Assembly: GCA_022837205.1 (NCBI GenBank)
Contig: JALHEL010000102.1
Location: 1 to 6,504 of the forward strand
Length of the DNA stretch: 6,504 bases
Direction: 5' to 3'
Source: Leptolinea sp.
GTDB taxonomy: Bacteria; Chloroflexota; Anaerolineae; Anaerolineales; Anaerolineaceae
Shown here: positions 1 through 5,678 of the stretch, one piece after another
Numbering within the stretch: the stretch's first letter is position 1
Layout of the letters: every line of letters begins with the position of its first letter
Notes under the pieces: generated by a model
What the model was told of the DNA's origin: nothing
The model's input: only the letters and a program-made list of their open reading frames with translations
The model's database searches: none
Position numbers and translations under genes: made by a program

Positions 1-300
1 GGTTATGAAATGTCGGCAATAGCCGCCTGTGTTTTGGGAGGAATTTCCCTGTCCGGCGGTTTGGGAAATGTGATTGGTGCGGCTATCGGTGCTGTCATCA
101 TGTCGTCAATCAGCCGCCTGCTGGTATTTTTAGGATTTTCATCCGAATACGATAACACGATTACAGGCATCCTGTTAATTACGATCGTTGTGCTTGATTC
201 TTTGCTCCGGCAACGGAATGTGGAAAACGCACGCCGTGAACGTCTGATTGCAAGATCCTGTTCCAAAAAAGAGATCCGGAAAGGGCACAGTCAAGAATGA
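1..300 (+). CDS. lsrC: LsrC-like ABC sugar/AI-2 transporter permease, 3' end only
   Basis: C-terminal 99 residues of an inner-membrane permease of the BPD_transp_2 (ribose/AI-2 type) family; the 5' part lies outside the window and the frame is open from base 1. The segment IAACVLGGISLSGG followed by a Gly-rich GNVIGAAIGAVIM helix is the hallmark C-terminal region of these permeases, next to the loop thought to contact the ATPase. One more hydrophobic helix follows (about ITGILLITIVVLDSLL), then a basic cytoplasmic tail of about 30 residues rich in Arg, Lys and Glu. The stop TGA overlaps the next gene's ATG (ATGA, 297-300), so the two permeases are probably translationally coupled and pair as the LsrC/LsrD heterodimer. 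The family assignment is firm. The choice of LsrC over another sugar permease rests on the LsrD, LsrB and LsrF neighbours. Confidence 0.82.
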   Translation, partial: GYEMSAIAACVLGGISLSGGLGNVIGAAIGAVIMSSISRLLVFLGFSSEYDNTITGILLITIVVLDSLLRQRNVENARRERLIARSCSKKEIRKGHSQE

Positions 301-1301
301 AGAATAAGCTTACCAATATCTTCAAAAACTGGGAATTTACTCTTCTGGCAATCCTGATTTTAGAGTTTGTTATATTCGGCAGTATTAATCCGAAATTCTT
401 TCGAATTGCCTCAATATTTTCAAATATCAATAACTACATCAGCATTTGTATTATTTCATTATTCGTAACTTTTGTTATGATCACGGGCGGTATCGATATT
501 CAGGCAAGTTCCATTGTAGGTTTAACCTCCATAACGATCGGTGTTTTATGGAATGATGCGGGCTTGAATATCTGGATGGCGGTAGCAATTGCTGTTCTTT
601 TAGCGGCATTTTGCGGCGCTCTATCGGGATTTTTTATCGCTTACTGTCATGTTCAACCGATGGTGGTCACATTAGGCGGTAGTTTCCTTTATTCCGGGTT
701 GGCACAAGTGATCTCGAATTTTTCGAAGATTCCCGCATATCAGGGTATCAGCGGTTTTCCGGGGAAGAATGCGAACGGTGATTATATCTCTTTCCGCTTC
801 TTAGGAAAAGCGAAGCTTTTTGATTTGATTCCGATTCAAATTGTTATTTATCTTATTCTTATTATCCTTTGCTATGTGCTGTTACATCAATCTAAATATG
901 GAAGAAGGATATTTTTGGTAGGCGACAACCCGAAAGCTGCTGAATATTCCGGAATTAACAGTCGACTGATTATTTTCAGTACATATGTACTGACCGGTAT
1001 CGGTGCCGCTATTGCGGGTATTCTTTTGACGGCTCAAGTGGATTCCGCTAAATATAATTTGGGTTCCACCTTTACTCTCTCGATTATTACGGCTGTGGTG
1101 TTGGGCGGAACGCTTACATCAGGCGGCAAAGGTAGTGTTATAGGGACCGCTTTGGCGGCTTTGGTAATTTGTTTACTTCGATTTGGGCTTACCTTATGCT
1201 TTAACATCAGCAGCCAAAATCTTGATCTTCCGGTAGGTATCATGCTTATCTTGGTGGTTAGTCTGCGTCAGATCAACCGTATTGTACATCATTTAGACTG
1301 A
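297..1301 (+). CDS. lsrD: LsrD-like permease of AI-2-type ABC importer
   Basis: Integral membrane permease of 334 residues; E. coli LsrD is about 330. From memory the likeness to E. coli LsrD runs the full length: an N-terminal NWEF..L..L..EFVIFGSINP (11-32), the GGIDI motif (64-68) then SSIVGLTSITIGVL, a YQGISGFP segment (148-155) matching YEGIGGFP in LsrD, the cytoplasmic GDNPKAAEYSGI loop (209-220), and AVVLGGTLTSGGKGSVIGT (266-284) near the C-terminus. Some eight to ten hydrophobic helices are visible. The ATG lies in an ATGA overlap with the upstream permease; the purine run GGAAAGGG (278-285) is about 11 bases away, so coupling probably helps initiation. It would form the channel with the LsrC-like protein, energised by an LsrA-type ATPase not in the window. 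A related pentose or rhamnose permease is the main alternative. Confidence 0.87.
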   Translation: MKNKLTNIFKNWEFTLLAILILEFVIFGSINPKFFRIASIFSNINNYISICIISLFVTFVMITGGIDIQASSIVGLTSITIGVLWNDAGLNIWMAVAIAVLLAAFCGALSGFFIAYCHVQPMVVTLGGSFLYSGLAQVISNFSKIPAYQGISGFPGKNANGDYISFRFLGKAKLFDLIPIQIVIYLILIILCYVLLHQSKYGRRIFLVGDNPKAAEYSGINSRLIIFSTYVLTGIGAAIAGILLTAQVDSAKYNLGSTFTLSIITAVVLGGTLTSGGKGSVIGTALAALVICLLRFGLTLCFNISSQNLDLPVGIMLILVVSLRQINRIVHHLD

Positions 1302-1306
1302 CGCAG
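1263..1306 (+). promoter_or_regulatory. Stem-loop spanning the lsrD stop codon, before lsrB
   Basis: A perfect 9-bp inverted repeat, CTGCGTCAG (1263-1271) and CTGACGCAG (1298-1306), with a 26-base loop. The 3' arm contains the lsrD stop codon (1299-1301). It is followed by an A/U-rich stretch and then the GGAGGG ribosome binding site of lsrB (1325-1330). The loop is long and there is no clean U-tract, so it is unlikely to terminate fully. It could mark an mRNA processing or stabilisation point ahead of lsrB. The repeat is seen directly; the role is inferred. Confidence 0.4.
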
Positions 1307-1335
1307 TTTATTCTAAAAATTTTTGGAGGGAAAGT

Positions 1336-2406
1336 ATGAAAAAATCAGTATTTCGTTTTATTGTCCTGACAGTGCTTATTGTTTCACTTGTCGGGGTATC
1401 AACAGTCTTTGCCGAAAATTCCATAAAAGGCAAAGTTGTTGCGTTCATCCCGAAAGTTACGGGAAACTCATTTTTTGAGGCAGCTAATGCGGGTGCCCAG
1501 AAATATGCCGAAAAATGGGGCATTACGGTGAAATATATGGGCAGTGCCACAGCTTCCGTAACCGATCAGTTGGAAGTCATCCAACAGGCAATTGATGCCG
1601 GCGTTGACGCTATTGCGATTTCTTCCGTCGATGCGAAAGCGCTGGATGAAAAATTGAAAGAAGCTCAGGAGCAAGGTATTGTGGTCGTTACCTGGGATTC
1701 CGATGTTTCTTCCGATGCGCGTAGCTTAATGGTTTCTCAAGGTACGGCTTCTCAACTCGGCCCGATGCTTGTTGAAATGGGCGTTGAATCCTTAAAAGAA
1801 CGCGGTGTTGATGTGAACGGTCCGGTCAAATATGTATGGCATTATTCTCAGGCTGCCGTTGCCGATCAAAATTCATGGTACGTTGCCGGTGAAGCTTATA
1901 TTAAAGAAAAATATCCGAACTGGGTAGCTGTTGCGGATCCGTATTATTCCGAACAAGATCCGCAAAAAGCGGTAGCAATCGGAGAAGCGATTCTCGATGC
2001 TCATCCCGATATTGACCTGATTATCTGCAATGACTCAACCGCTCTTCCGGGGCAGTGCACCGCTGCGGAAAACAAAGGACTGACGAAGGATGATATCACC
2101 ATCACCGGATTCTGTCCGCCATCCGGAATGACCGCTCACCTTCAAGCCGGTACCATCGCACGGTGGGGGTTATGGGACTGTGGTCTACAGGGCGCTTTGG
2201 CTTGCTATTTTGCCGCTTATCTCGCAGCCGGAAATGTGGTTCATGCCGGCGATACCGTCAATATTCCTGAGATCGGTGATGTTGAAATCGTTCCGAACGA
2301 TGCATTGGTTCCCGGTGATAAGACCGCTCCCGAAAACAGTGGCGTTGTGCTTCTTCCGGAACGCGTCGTCTTCACAGCTGAAAATGTCGGGAATTATAAT
2401 TTCTAA
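1336..2406 (+). CDS. lsrB: LsrB-like AI-2 (sugar) binding protein, exported
   Basis: Exported solute-binding receptor, 356 residues (E. coli LsrB is about 340), type I periplasmic-binding-protein fold. A signal peptide fills residues 1-26 (MKK start, hydrophobic core, VFA/EN cleavage) with no lipobox cysteine. Strong matches to LsrB as I recall it: VAFIPK (35-40), TWDSD (119-123), QGTASQLGPMLVEM (135-148), ADQNSW (176-181), GLWDCGLQG (278-286) and the C-terminal VVLLPERVVFTAENVGNYNF. By alignment from memory, the AI-2 contacts Lys35, Asp116, Asp166 and Gln167 of enteric LsrB correspond to Lys40, Asp121, Asp177 and Gln178 here, while Pro220 and Ala222 become Asn232 and Ser234. The start is supported by GGAGGG five bases upstream. 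Stem-loops flank the gene, fitting higher expression than the permeases. The alternative is a RhaS-type sugar receptor; the LsrF neighbour favours AI-2. Confidence 0.85.
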   Translation: MKKSVFRFIVLTVLIVSLVGVSTVFAENSIKGKVVAFIPKVTGNSFFEAANAGAQKYAEKWGITVKYMGSATASVTDQLEVIQQAIDAGVDAIAISSVDAKALDEKLKEAQEQGIVVVTWDSDVSSDARSLMVSQGTASQLGPMLVEMGVESLKERGVDVNGPVKYVWHYSQAAVADQNSWYVAGEAYIKEKYPNWVAVADPYYSEQDPQKAVAIGEAILDAHPDIDLIICNDSTALPGQCTAAENKGLTKDDITITGFCPPSGMTAHLQAGTIARWGLWDCGLQGALACYFAAYLAAGNVVHAGDTVNIPEIGDVEIVPNDALVPGDKTAPENSGVVLLPERVVFTAENVGNYNF

Positions 2407-2421
2407 GATTTGTTGATTATT

Positions 2422-2462
2422 GAAAACAAGCGGAGTATATATATTTCTCTCCGCTTGTTTTC
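2422..2462 (+). terminator. Intergenic stem-loop between lsrB and lsrF (attenuator or mRNA stabiliser)
   Basis: A perfect 14-bp stem, GAAAACAAGCGGAG (2422-2435) with CTCCGCTTGTTTTC (2449-2462), around a 13-base loop. The U-rich bases sit within the 3' arm and no U-tract follows, so it is probably a leaky terminator or a 3'-end protecting hairpin. Such structures after binding-protein genes commonly raise their transcript level over downstream genes. The lsrF ribosome binding site starts only nine bases later (2471). Confidence 0.7.
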
Positions 2463-2480
2463 GCTAAAAAGGAGGCTTTT

Positions 2481-3368
2481 ATGCCGGATTTGGAAGGTGT
2501 AAAAATCGCGAAAGATTATCATGTTGATATTCCTTTTGCCAATACAAAAAGTTTTTATGTTAAAGGTGCGAACAACCTCGATTGGGGAATGAAACGGCAC
2601 CTTGCGAATATTTTCAGCCCGGTAAGCGGAAACACAGTTATGTTCGCATTTGATCATGGCTATTTTATGGGTTCAACCGCCGGACTGGAACGATTGGATC
2701 TCGTGGTTCCGAATCTATCCGATTACGTGGATGTTCTTATGGGTACCCGAGGTGCTTTAAGGGCGTGCGTTCCGCCGGATATTCGGAAAGGGATCGCATT
2801 GAGAGTTTCTTCCGGTTCATCCATGTTGAATGATGATCTCTCTCATGAAGTTTTGGCGGTTGATATCCAAGATGCCATTCGCATGAATGCGGATTGCATG
2901 GCTGTTCAAGTTTTTATCGGTGCAGACGGACAGCTTGCCAGTATTGATAATCTTTCCCGTTGTATCAACGCAGGATTATCTTATTCGATCCCGACGATGG
3001 GGGTAGTGGCGGTCGGAAAAGATATGGAACGCACGGACAGTTATTTTAAGCTCGCAACCCGCATCATTGCTGAAATGGGGGTGAACATCATTAAGACCTA
3101 CTATTGTGATAATTTTGAAGAAGTTGTGGCGGCTTGTCCGGTTCCGATTGTGGTAGCCGGCGGAAAGAAACTTCCGGAACAAGAAGCCCTTCAAATGGCT
3201 TATCTCTCCATTCAACATGGCGCGAACGGTGTTGATATGGGACGAAATATTTTTCAGTCCTATCATGCGACAGCTATGGCTGCGGCGATCGGAAAAATTG
3301 TGCATGAAAAGTTTACCGATAAGCAAGCCTATGAATTTTACCTTGACACAATCAATGAGAAGAAATAG
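2481..3368 (+). CDS. lsrF: LsrF-like 3-hydroxy-5-phosphonooxypentane-2,4-dione thiolase
   Basis: Cytoplasmic class I aldolase-fold (TIM barrel) enzyme of 295 residues; E. coli LsrF is 291. LsrF transfers an acetyl group from 3-hydroxy-5-phosphonooxypentane-2,4-dione to CoA, giving DHAP and acetyl-CoA, the last step of phospho-AI-2 breakdown. Near-identical blocks to LsrF as I recall it: LDWGM (33-37), TVMFAFDHGYFMG (52-64), DVLMGTRGALR (84-94), GKDMERTDSYFKLATRI.AEMG (179-200), IIKTYY (203-208), CPVPIVVAGGKKLPE (residues just after) and GVDMGRNIFQS. Lys205 in IIKTYY corresponds to the Schiff-base lysine of LsrF (Lys203 in E. coli). The start is fixed by GGAGG (2471-2475), five bases before the ATG. 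It follows lsrB by 74 bases across a hairpin and is the last gene of the operon. The main alternative is a paralogous DeoC/FbaB-family aldolase acting on another sugar phosphate. Confidence 0.9.
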   Translation: MPDLEGVKIAKDYHVDIPFANTKSFYVKGANNLDWGMKRHLANIFSPVSGNTVMFAFDHGYFMGSTAGLERLDLVVPNLSDYVDVLMGTRGALRACVPPDIRKGIALRVSSGSSMLNDDLSHEVLAVDIQDAIRMNADCMAVQVFIGADGQLASIDNLSRCINAGLSYSIPTMGVVAVGKDMERTDSYFKLATRIIAEMGVNIIKTYYCDNFEEVVAACPVPIVVAGGKKLPEQEALQMAYLSIQHGANGVDMGRNIFQSYHATAMAAAIGKIVHEKFTDKQAYEFYLDTINEKK

Positions 3369-3381
3369 CTTTCAATCATCC

Positions 3382-3416
3382 GGTAGCGGACGTGGTTTTT
3401 TCTGACGTCCACTACC
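3382..3416 (+). terminator. Hairpin just after lsrF
   Basis: A 12-bp stem, GGTAGCGGACGT (3382-3393) with ACGTCCACTACC (3405-3416) and one C-A mismatch, around an 11-base loop holding a run of six T. It lies 13 bases after the stop codon. No U-tract follows (CTTGATTTG), so it more likely protects the 3' end or acts together with the stronger terminator at 3475. Confidence 0.5.
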
Positions 3417-3474
3417 CTTGATTTGAAGAAATAGGATTTATTATAAATTCCCAAAATTTATCAAAAGCAAAAGC

Positions 3475-3530
3475 AAGAGGCGGAATTATTCAAGTTCTTT
3501 TGAGGAAAATCCGCCTCTTTTATTATTTAT
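3475..3530 (+). terminator. Rho-independent terminator of the lsr operon
   Basis: Stem AAGAGGCGGA (3475-3484) with TCCGCCTCTT (3510-3519), 10 bp perfect, followed by the T-rich TTATTATTTAT. The 25-base loop can form a small inner TCAA/TTGA stem (3490-3493, 3501-3503 region). This is the convincing end of the plus-strand operon. On the minus strand the stem is followed by a T-rich GCTTTTGCTTTTG, so it may also act as a back-up terminator for the converging tRNA unit. Confidence 0.85.
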
Positions 3531-3601
3531 CTTATCATGTCCGAATGATCTTCTTATGATTTTTCGATCTGTCCAACGGGTAAAAAATCTCTTCTACTGC
3601 T

Positions 3602-3644
3602 AAAAAAAAGACATTTTACGATTTTTGTTTCGTAAAATGTCTTT
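3602..3644 (-). terminator. Rho-independent terminator of the tRNA-Gly unit
   Basis: A perfect 14-bp stem (3607-3620 with 3631-3644, core AGACATTTTACG / CGTAAAATGTCT) and a 10-base loop. Read on the minus strand it ends in eight T residues (complement of 3602-3609). It begins six bases after the 3' end of the tRNA, so it ends that transcript. Confidence 0.88.
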
Positions 3645-3649
3645 CTGAG

Positions 3650-3721
3650 AGCGGGAGACGGGATTCGAACCCGCGAATATTAGCTTGGAAGGCTAACGCC
3701 TTACCACTTGGCGACTCCCGC
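3650..3721 (-). tRNA. tRNA-Gly (anticodon UCC)
   Basis: A complete 72-base cloverleaf on the minus strand. The acceptor stem GCGGGAG pairs with CTCCCGC, with discriminator U. The D arm is GCC/GGC around AAGTGGTAA, the anticodon stem TTAGC/GCTAA has loop CTTCCAA (anticodon UCC at 3687-3689), and the T arm is GCGGG/CCCGT around TTCGAAT. The 3' CCA is not encoded (TCTC follows), so it must be added enzymatically. It has its own extended -10 promoter and terminator. It reads GGA and GGG glycine codons; GGA is frequent in the neighbouring genes. Confidence 0.97.
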
Positions 3722-3740
3722 TTGTTTCCGAGCGACGAAA

Positions 3741-3749
3741 ATTATATCA
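3741..3749 (-). promoter_or_regulatory. Extended -10 promoter of tRNA-Gly
   Basis: On the minus strand TGATATAAT fits an extended -10 element (TGN plus a perfect TATAAT). Transcription would start near 3733, about 12 bases before the tRNA. At 17-base spacing the -35 position holds only a poor match (TCCGAT), as is usual for extended -10 promoters. A small CAAATC/GATTTG hairpin (3761-3777) covers the -35 region. Confidence 0.7.
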
Positions 3750-3814
3750 TATTAATTCCGCAAATCGGACAGATTTGTTTCGATTTCTTCGTCGGATTTT
3801 CTGCAAAAATAGAA

Positions 3815-3958
3815 TTATTTTAATGGTACTTTCACGATCGGAATCGTAATATCCAACATAGGAATTTCCAGTTCCATTTCGGTGTCCGTATATTCTTCCG
3901 GAATTCCGGAATCAGTTGTCATTGACTTCGCAGCTCCGGAAAACCCTGTGGAAGGAAT
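3815..3958 (-). other. Sorting-like motif and sortase-domain remnant at the adhesin C-terminus
   Basis: Residues 516-520 (3944-3958) read IPSTG, then F. Residues 545-562 (3818-3871) read LEIPMLDITIPIVKVPLK before the TAA. From memory, Anaerolineae proteins often carry LPxTGF, a linker of about 20 residues, then LEIP-L-V--PIVGVP leading into a full sortase domain with catalytic His, Cys and Arg. Here the catalytic part is absent: nothing sortase-like follows in any minus-strand frame in the 93 bases before the tRNA. Confidence 0.6.
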
Positions 3959-5503
3959 GGGCGGCACTTTCCTGTTGGATATGGTACATTCTTCATACGG
4001 ATTTCCCGCTGTGACGGTTACAGTGATTGTTTGACTGTTCAATAAATAACCGGCCGGTACATCAATTTCTTTGATTTGATATTCGCCGGGGACCAAGTCG
4101 GGACTTATCGCTTCTCCGTTTTGATCGGTAGTCAACTCGATAGGTTTCATCAAAGGATCATCCACTTTTGTGATGCGGAAGACCGCTCCGGCAATTTTTA
4201 TATCGGGTTTCCCTTGTTCAACTTTGATGATCTTTATCTTCCCGCCTCCTTCCTCCGGTTGATTTTCCGGAGGTGTCTCAGAGTCCGGACTATTCCCCTG
4301 AATATTCCCCAACGAATTCGAATAATCGACATATTGGCTTTGATTCTGGAGTTGAACGCGTTGGATGTCCACAGCGTTCAGGGTAATCTTATTGTTTATG
4401 ATGTTATTTGGCAGCGTCGTTTCATATTCTAAAAGATATGAATTTTGATCCAAGGTTCCCAACTCTAATGTAAAACTATTATTCTCCGCATTAAATGTCA
4501 AACCGTTTTCTCCGGTTAATCGGATCTTTTCATATTCGTTCGTAATATTACCGTATTCGTCAAAATCAACCCGGGTCAACCAGAATGAATCTTGAACATA
4601 TTTCGCGGATTCATCGGATAAATAATCAATAATTTCCACATTGTCTAATGCTTTTTTACTGAGATTAATCCGCGTCCGCCATTTTACAATTTGACCATCG
4701 TCAATCTGGTATAACCATTTGATGATTGTTTCGTTCGTATAGTCTACCGGTTCCACATTGATATTAAAACTATATACTTCACCGGTATTGGTTTTGATTT
4801 CAGTATTGATGATATTTCCTTGCCCGCCTTCCGATACATAGACTTGGGCGCCCAATGTCAATGTACCTTGGATATTCTGTTTATCCTCTACATAATCTGA
4901 AAAAGTTAAACGGACTTTGCCGGGAGTGGATCCCGTACCATTGGTAACGACGACATGTCCGGCCGGTTTTTGGTTTTCCCCTGTTGTGTCAAAAATATCA
5001 AAATCGGCATGTTCATCATCCTCCGGAAAACGTAATTCGGGGGGTAACTGAACTTCAAAATAATCTCCTTCATGCAAATCCGTAATATCACTCGCATCCC
5101 AGACGATGTTTACATTGACCAATTGATAATTCCAAACAGTCAGTGTCTCTTCTCCGGAACTGTCGGTAATTGTGATACTCTTGACGACATCTACGTTTCT
5201 TTCTGTTTTTTGAGATAATTCGGAAAGTGAATCCTCTGACTTCGGAGCAACTTTTTGGACGTGAACCGGATAGGAGCATTCGAATGAAACAGAAATATTT
5301 TCTTCTTGTACGGGATCCGCTTCCTGACTGAATACGGGAAGATTTGAGCCGAAGAGAAAAATAAGAACGAATAAGAATAAAGAGGAAATTCGCCATTTCC
5401 GGAAAGTTACTTCCGAACGGTTAAGTATTTTCATCGGATCCCAATCTTTTTGAAAATGTGACGAATAGGATTTCAAGTTTAACAACGGATGTGTCGATTT
5501 CAT
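3815..5503 (-). CDS. MSCRAMM-like surface adhesin with SpaA domain and truncated sortase-like tail
   Basis: Exported protein of 562 residues. A hydrophobic signal segment at 39-57 ends near VFSQ/EA after an unusually long polar lead; Met24 is a possible alternative start giving a more normal signal peptide. Residues about 68-252 look like an Ig-like adhesin domain of the Sdr/Clf N2 type, with LTFSDYVED (199-207) resembling the TYTFTDYVD motif. Residues about 253-400 resemble a Collagen_bind/N3-type domain. A Pro/Glu linker (404-420) leads to a SpaA/Cna-B domain (421-510), with Lys427, Glu479 (in YQIKEIDVPAGY) and Asn510 placed to form an intramolecular isopeptide bond. IPSTG (516-520) resembles an LPxTG sorting motif, but no membrane helix or basic tail follows. 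Instead a short linker leads to LEIPMLDITIPIVKVPLK, like the first strand of a sortase domain, then the stop. Met1 has GAGG about 11 bases upstream and an ATGA overlap with a small ORF. Binding target unknown; likely surface-attached or secreted. Confidence 0.85.
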   Translation of the reverse strand: MKSTHPLLNLKSYSSHFQKDWDPMKILNRSEVTFRKWRISSLFLFVLIFLFGSNLPVFSQEADPVQEENISVSFECSYPVHVQKVAPKSEDSLSELSQKTERNVDVVKSITITDSSGEETLTVWNYQLVNVNIVWDASDITDLHEGDYFEVQLPPELRFPEDDEHADFDIFDTTGENQKPAGHVVVTNGTGSTPGKVRLTFSDYVEDKQNIQGTLTLGAQVYVSEGGQGNIINTEIKTNTGEVYSFNINVEPVDYTNETIIKWLYQIDDGQIVKWRTRINLSKKALDNVEIIDYLSDESAKYVQDSFWLTRVDFDEYGNITNEYEKIRLTGENGLTFNAENNSFTLELGTLDQNSYLLEYETTLPNNIINNKITLNAVDIQRVQLQNQSQYVDYSNSLGNIQGNSPDSETPPENQPEEGGGKIKIIKVEQGKPDIKIAGAVFRITKVDDPLMKPIELTTDQNGEAISPDLVPGEYQIKEIDVPAGYLLNSQTITVTVTAGNPYEECTISNRKVPPIPSTGFSGAAKSMTTDSGIPEEYTDTEMELEIPMLDITIPIVKVPLK

Positions 5504-5583
5504 GATGAAGGTTGCCTCTTTATTGATTCGATGTATTCATTTAAAACAGTCGCTTTTTCTTGATTTAATGTTGCACTTATCAT
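5500..5583 (-). CDS. Possible 27-residue leader ORF overlapping the adhesin start
   Basis: A short ORF lying between the upstream terminator and the adhesin gene. It starts MISATLNQEK and ends SIKRQPSS; its TGA overlaps the adhesin ATG by four bases (ATGA, 5500-5503). The predicted peptide is polar and helix-prone, with no signal or known motif. No good ribosome binding site precedes its ATG, and the GAGG serving the adhesin lies inside it. It could be a leader peptide coupling translation or a chance ORF in the 5' leader; I cannot identify it. Confidence 0.22.
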   Translation of the reverse strand: MISATLNQEKATVLNEYIESIKRQPSS

Positions 5584-5605
5584 GCCAACTTTCGAATTGC
5601 TATCT

Positions 5606-5652
5606 TTAAAAGAAAAGACCGGAATACCGGGCTATTTCGGCGTTCCGGTCTT
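5606..5652 (-). terminator. Rho-independent terminator after the DUF4352-like gene
   Basis: A perfect 10-bp stem, AAGACCGGAA with TTCCGGTCTT (5615-5624 and 5643-5652), extended by an inner CCG/CGG pairing (5627-5629 with 5638-5640). Read on the minus strand it runs into TTTTCTTTTAAA. It lies 26 bases after the stop at 5679, so the adhesin gene downstream needs its own promoter within about 100 bases or depends on read-through. I see no strong sigma-70 match there. Confidence 0.88.
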
Positions 5653-5678
5653 AATAAAATTATTCTTCCAATATATGA

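Noticed and set aside
2976..3326. 116-codon minus-strand ORF inside lsrF
   Set aside because: It opposes a gene with strong full-length family similarity, and its translation has no features of its own.
3421..3470. AT-rich stretch with a 7-bp ATAAATT/AATTTAT hairpin, considered as a promoter or regulatory element
   Set aside because: The stem is weak and all A/T, lies between two stronger terminator hairpins and has no gene to serve.
3650..3721. tRNA-Gly as an integration site for a mobile element
   Set aside because: I see no direct repeat of the tRNA 3' end elsewhere in the window and no integrase; the flanking genes share one base style.
4076..4432. 118-codon plus-strand ORF antisense to the adhesin gene
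   Set aside because: It is a shadow of the minus-strand gene, with no ribosome binding site or recognisable motifs; the minus frame has clear domains.
3815..5503. Possible frameshift hiding an intact sortase domain after the LEIP segment
   Set aside because: Only 93 bases separate the stop from the tRNA, too few for a sortase domain, and no frame there shows sortase-like sequence.
5504..5610. TTGGCA as a -35 box for an adhesin promoter
   Set aside because: No acceptable -10 lies 16-18 bases downstream on the minus strand.
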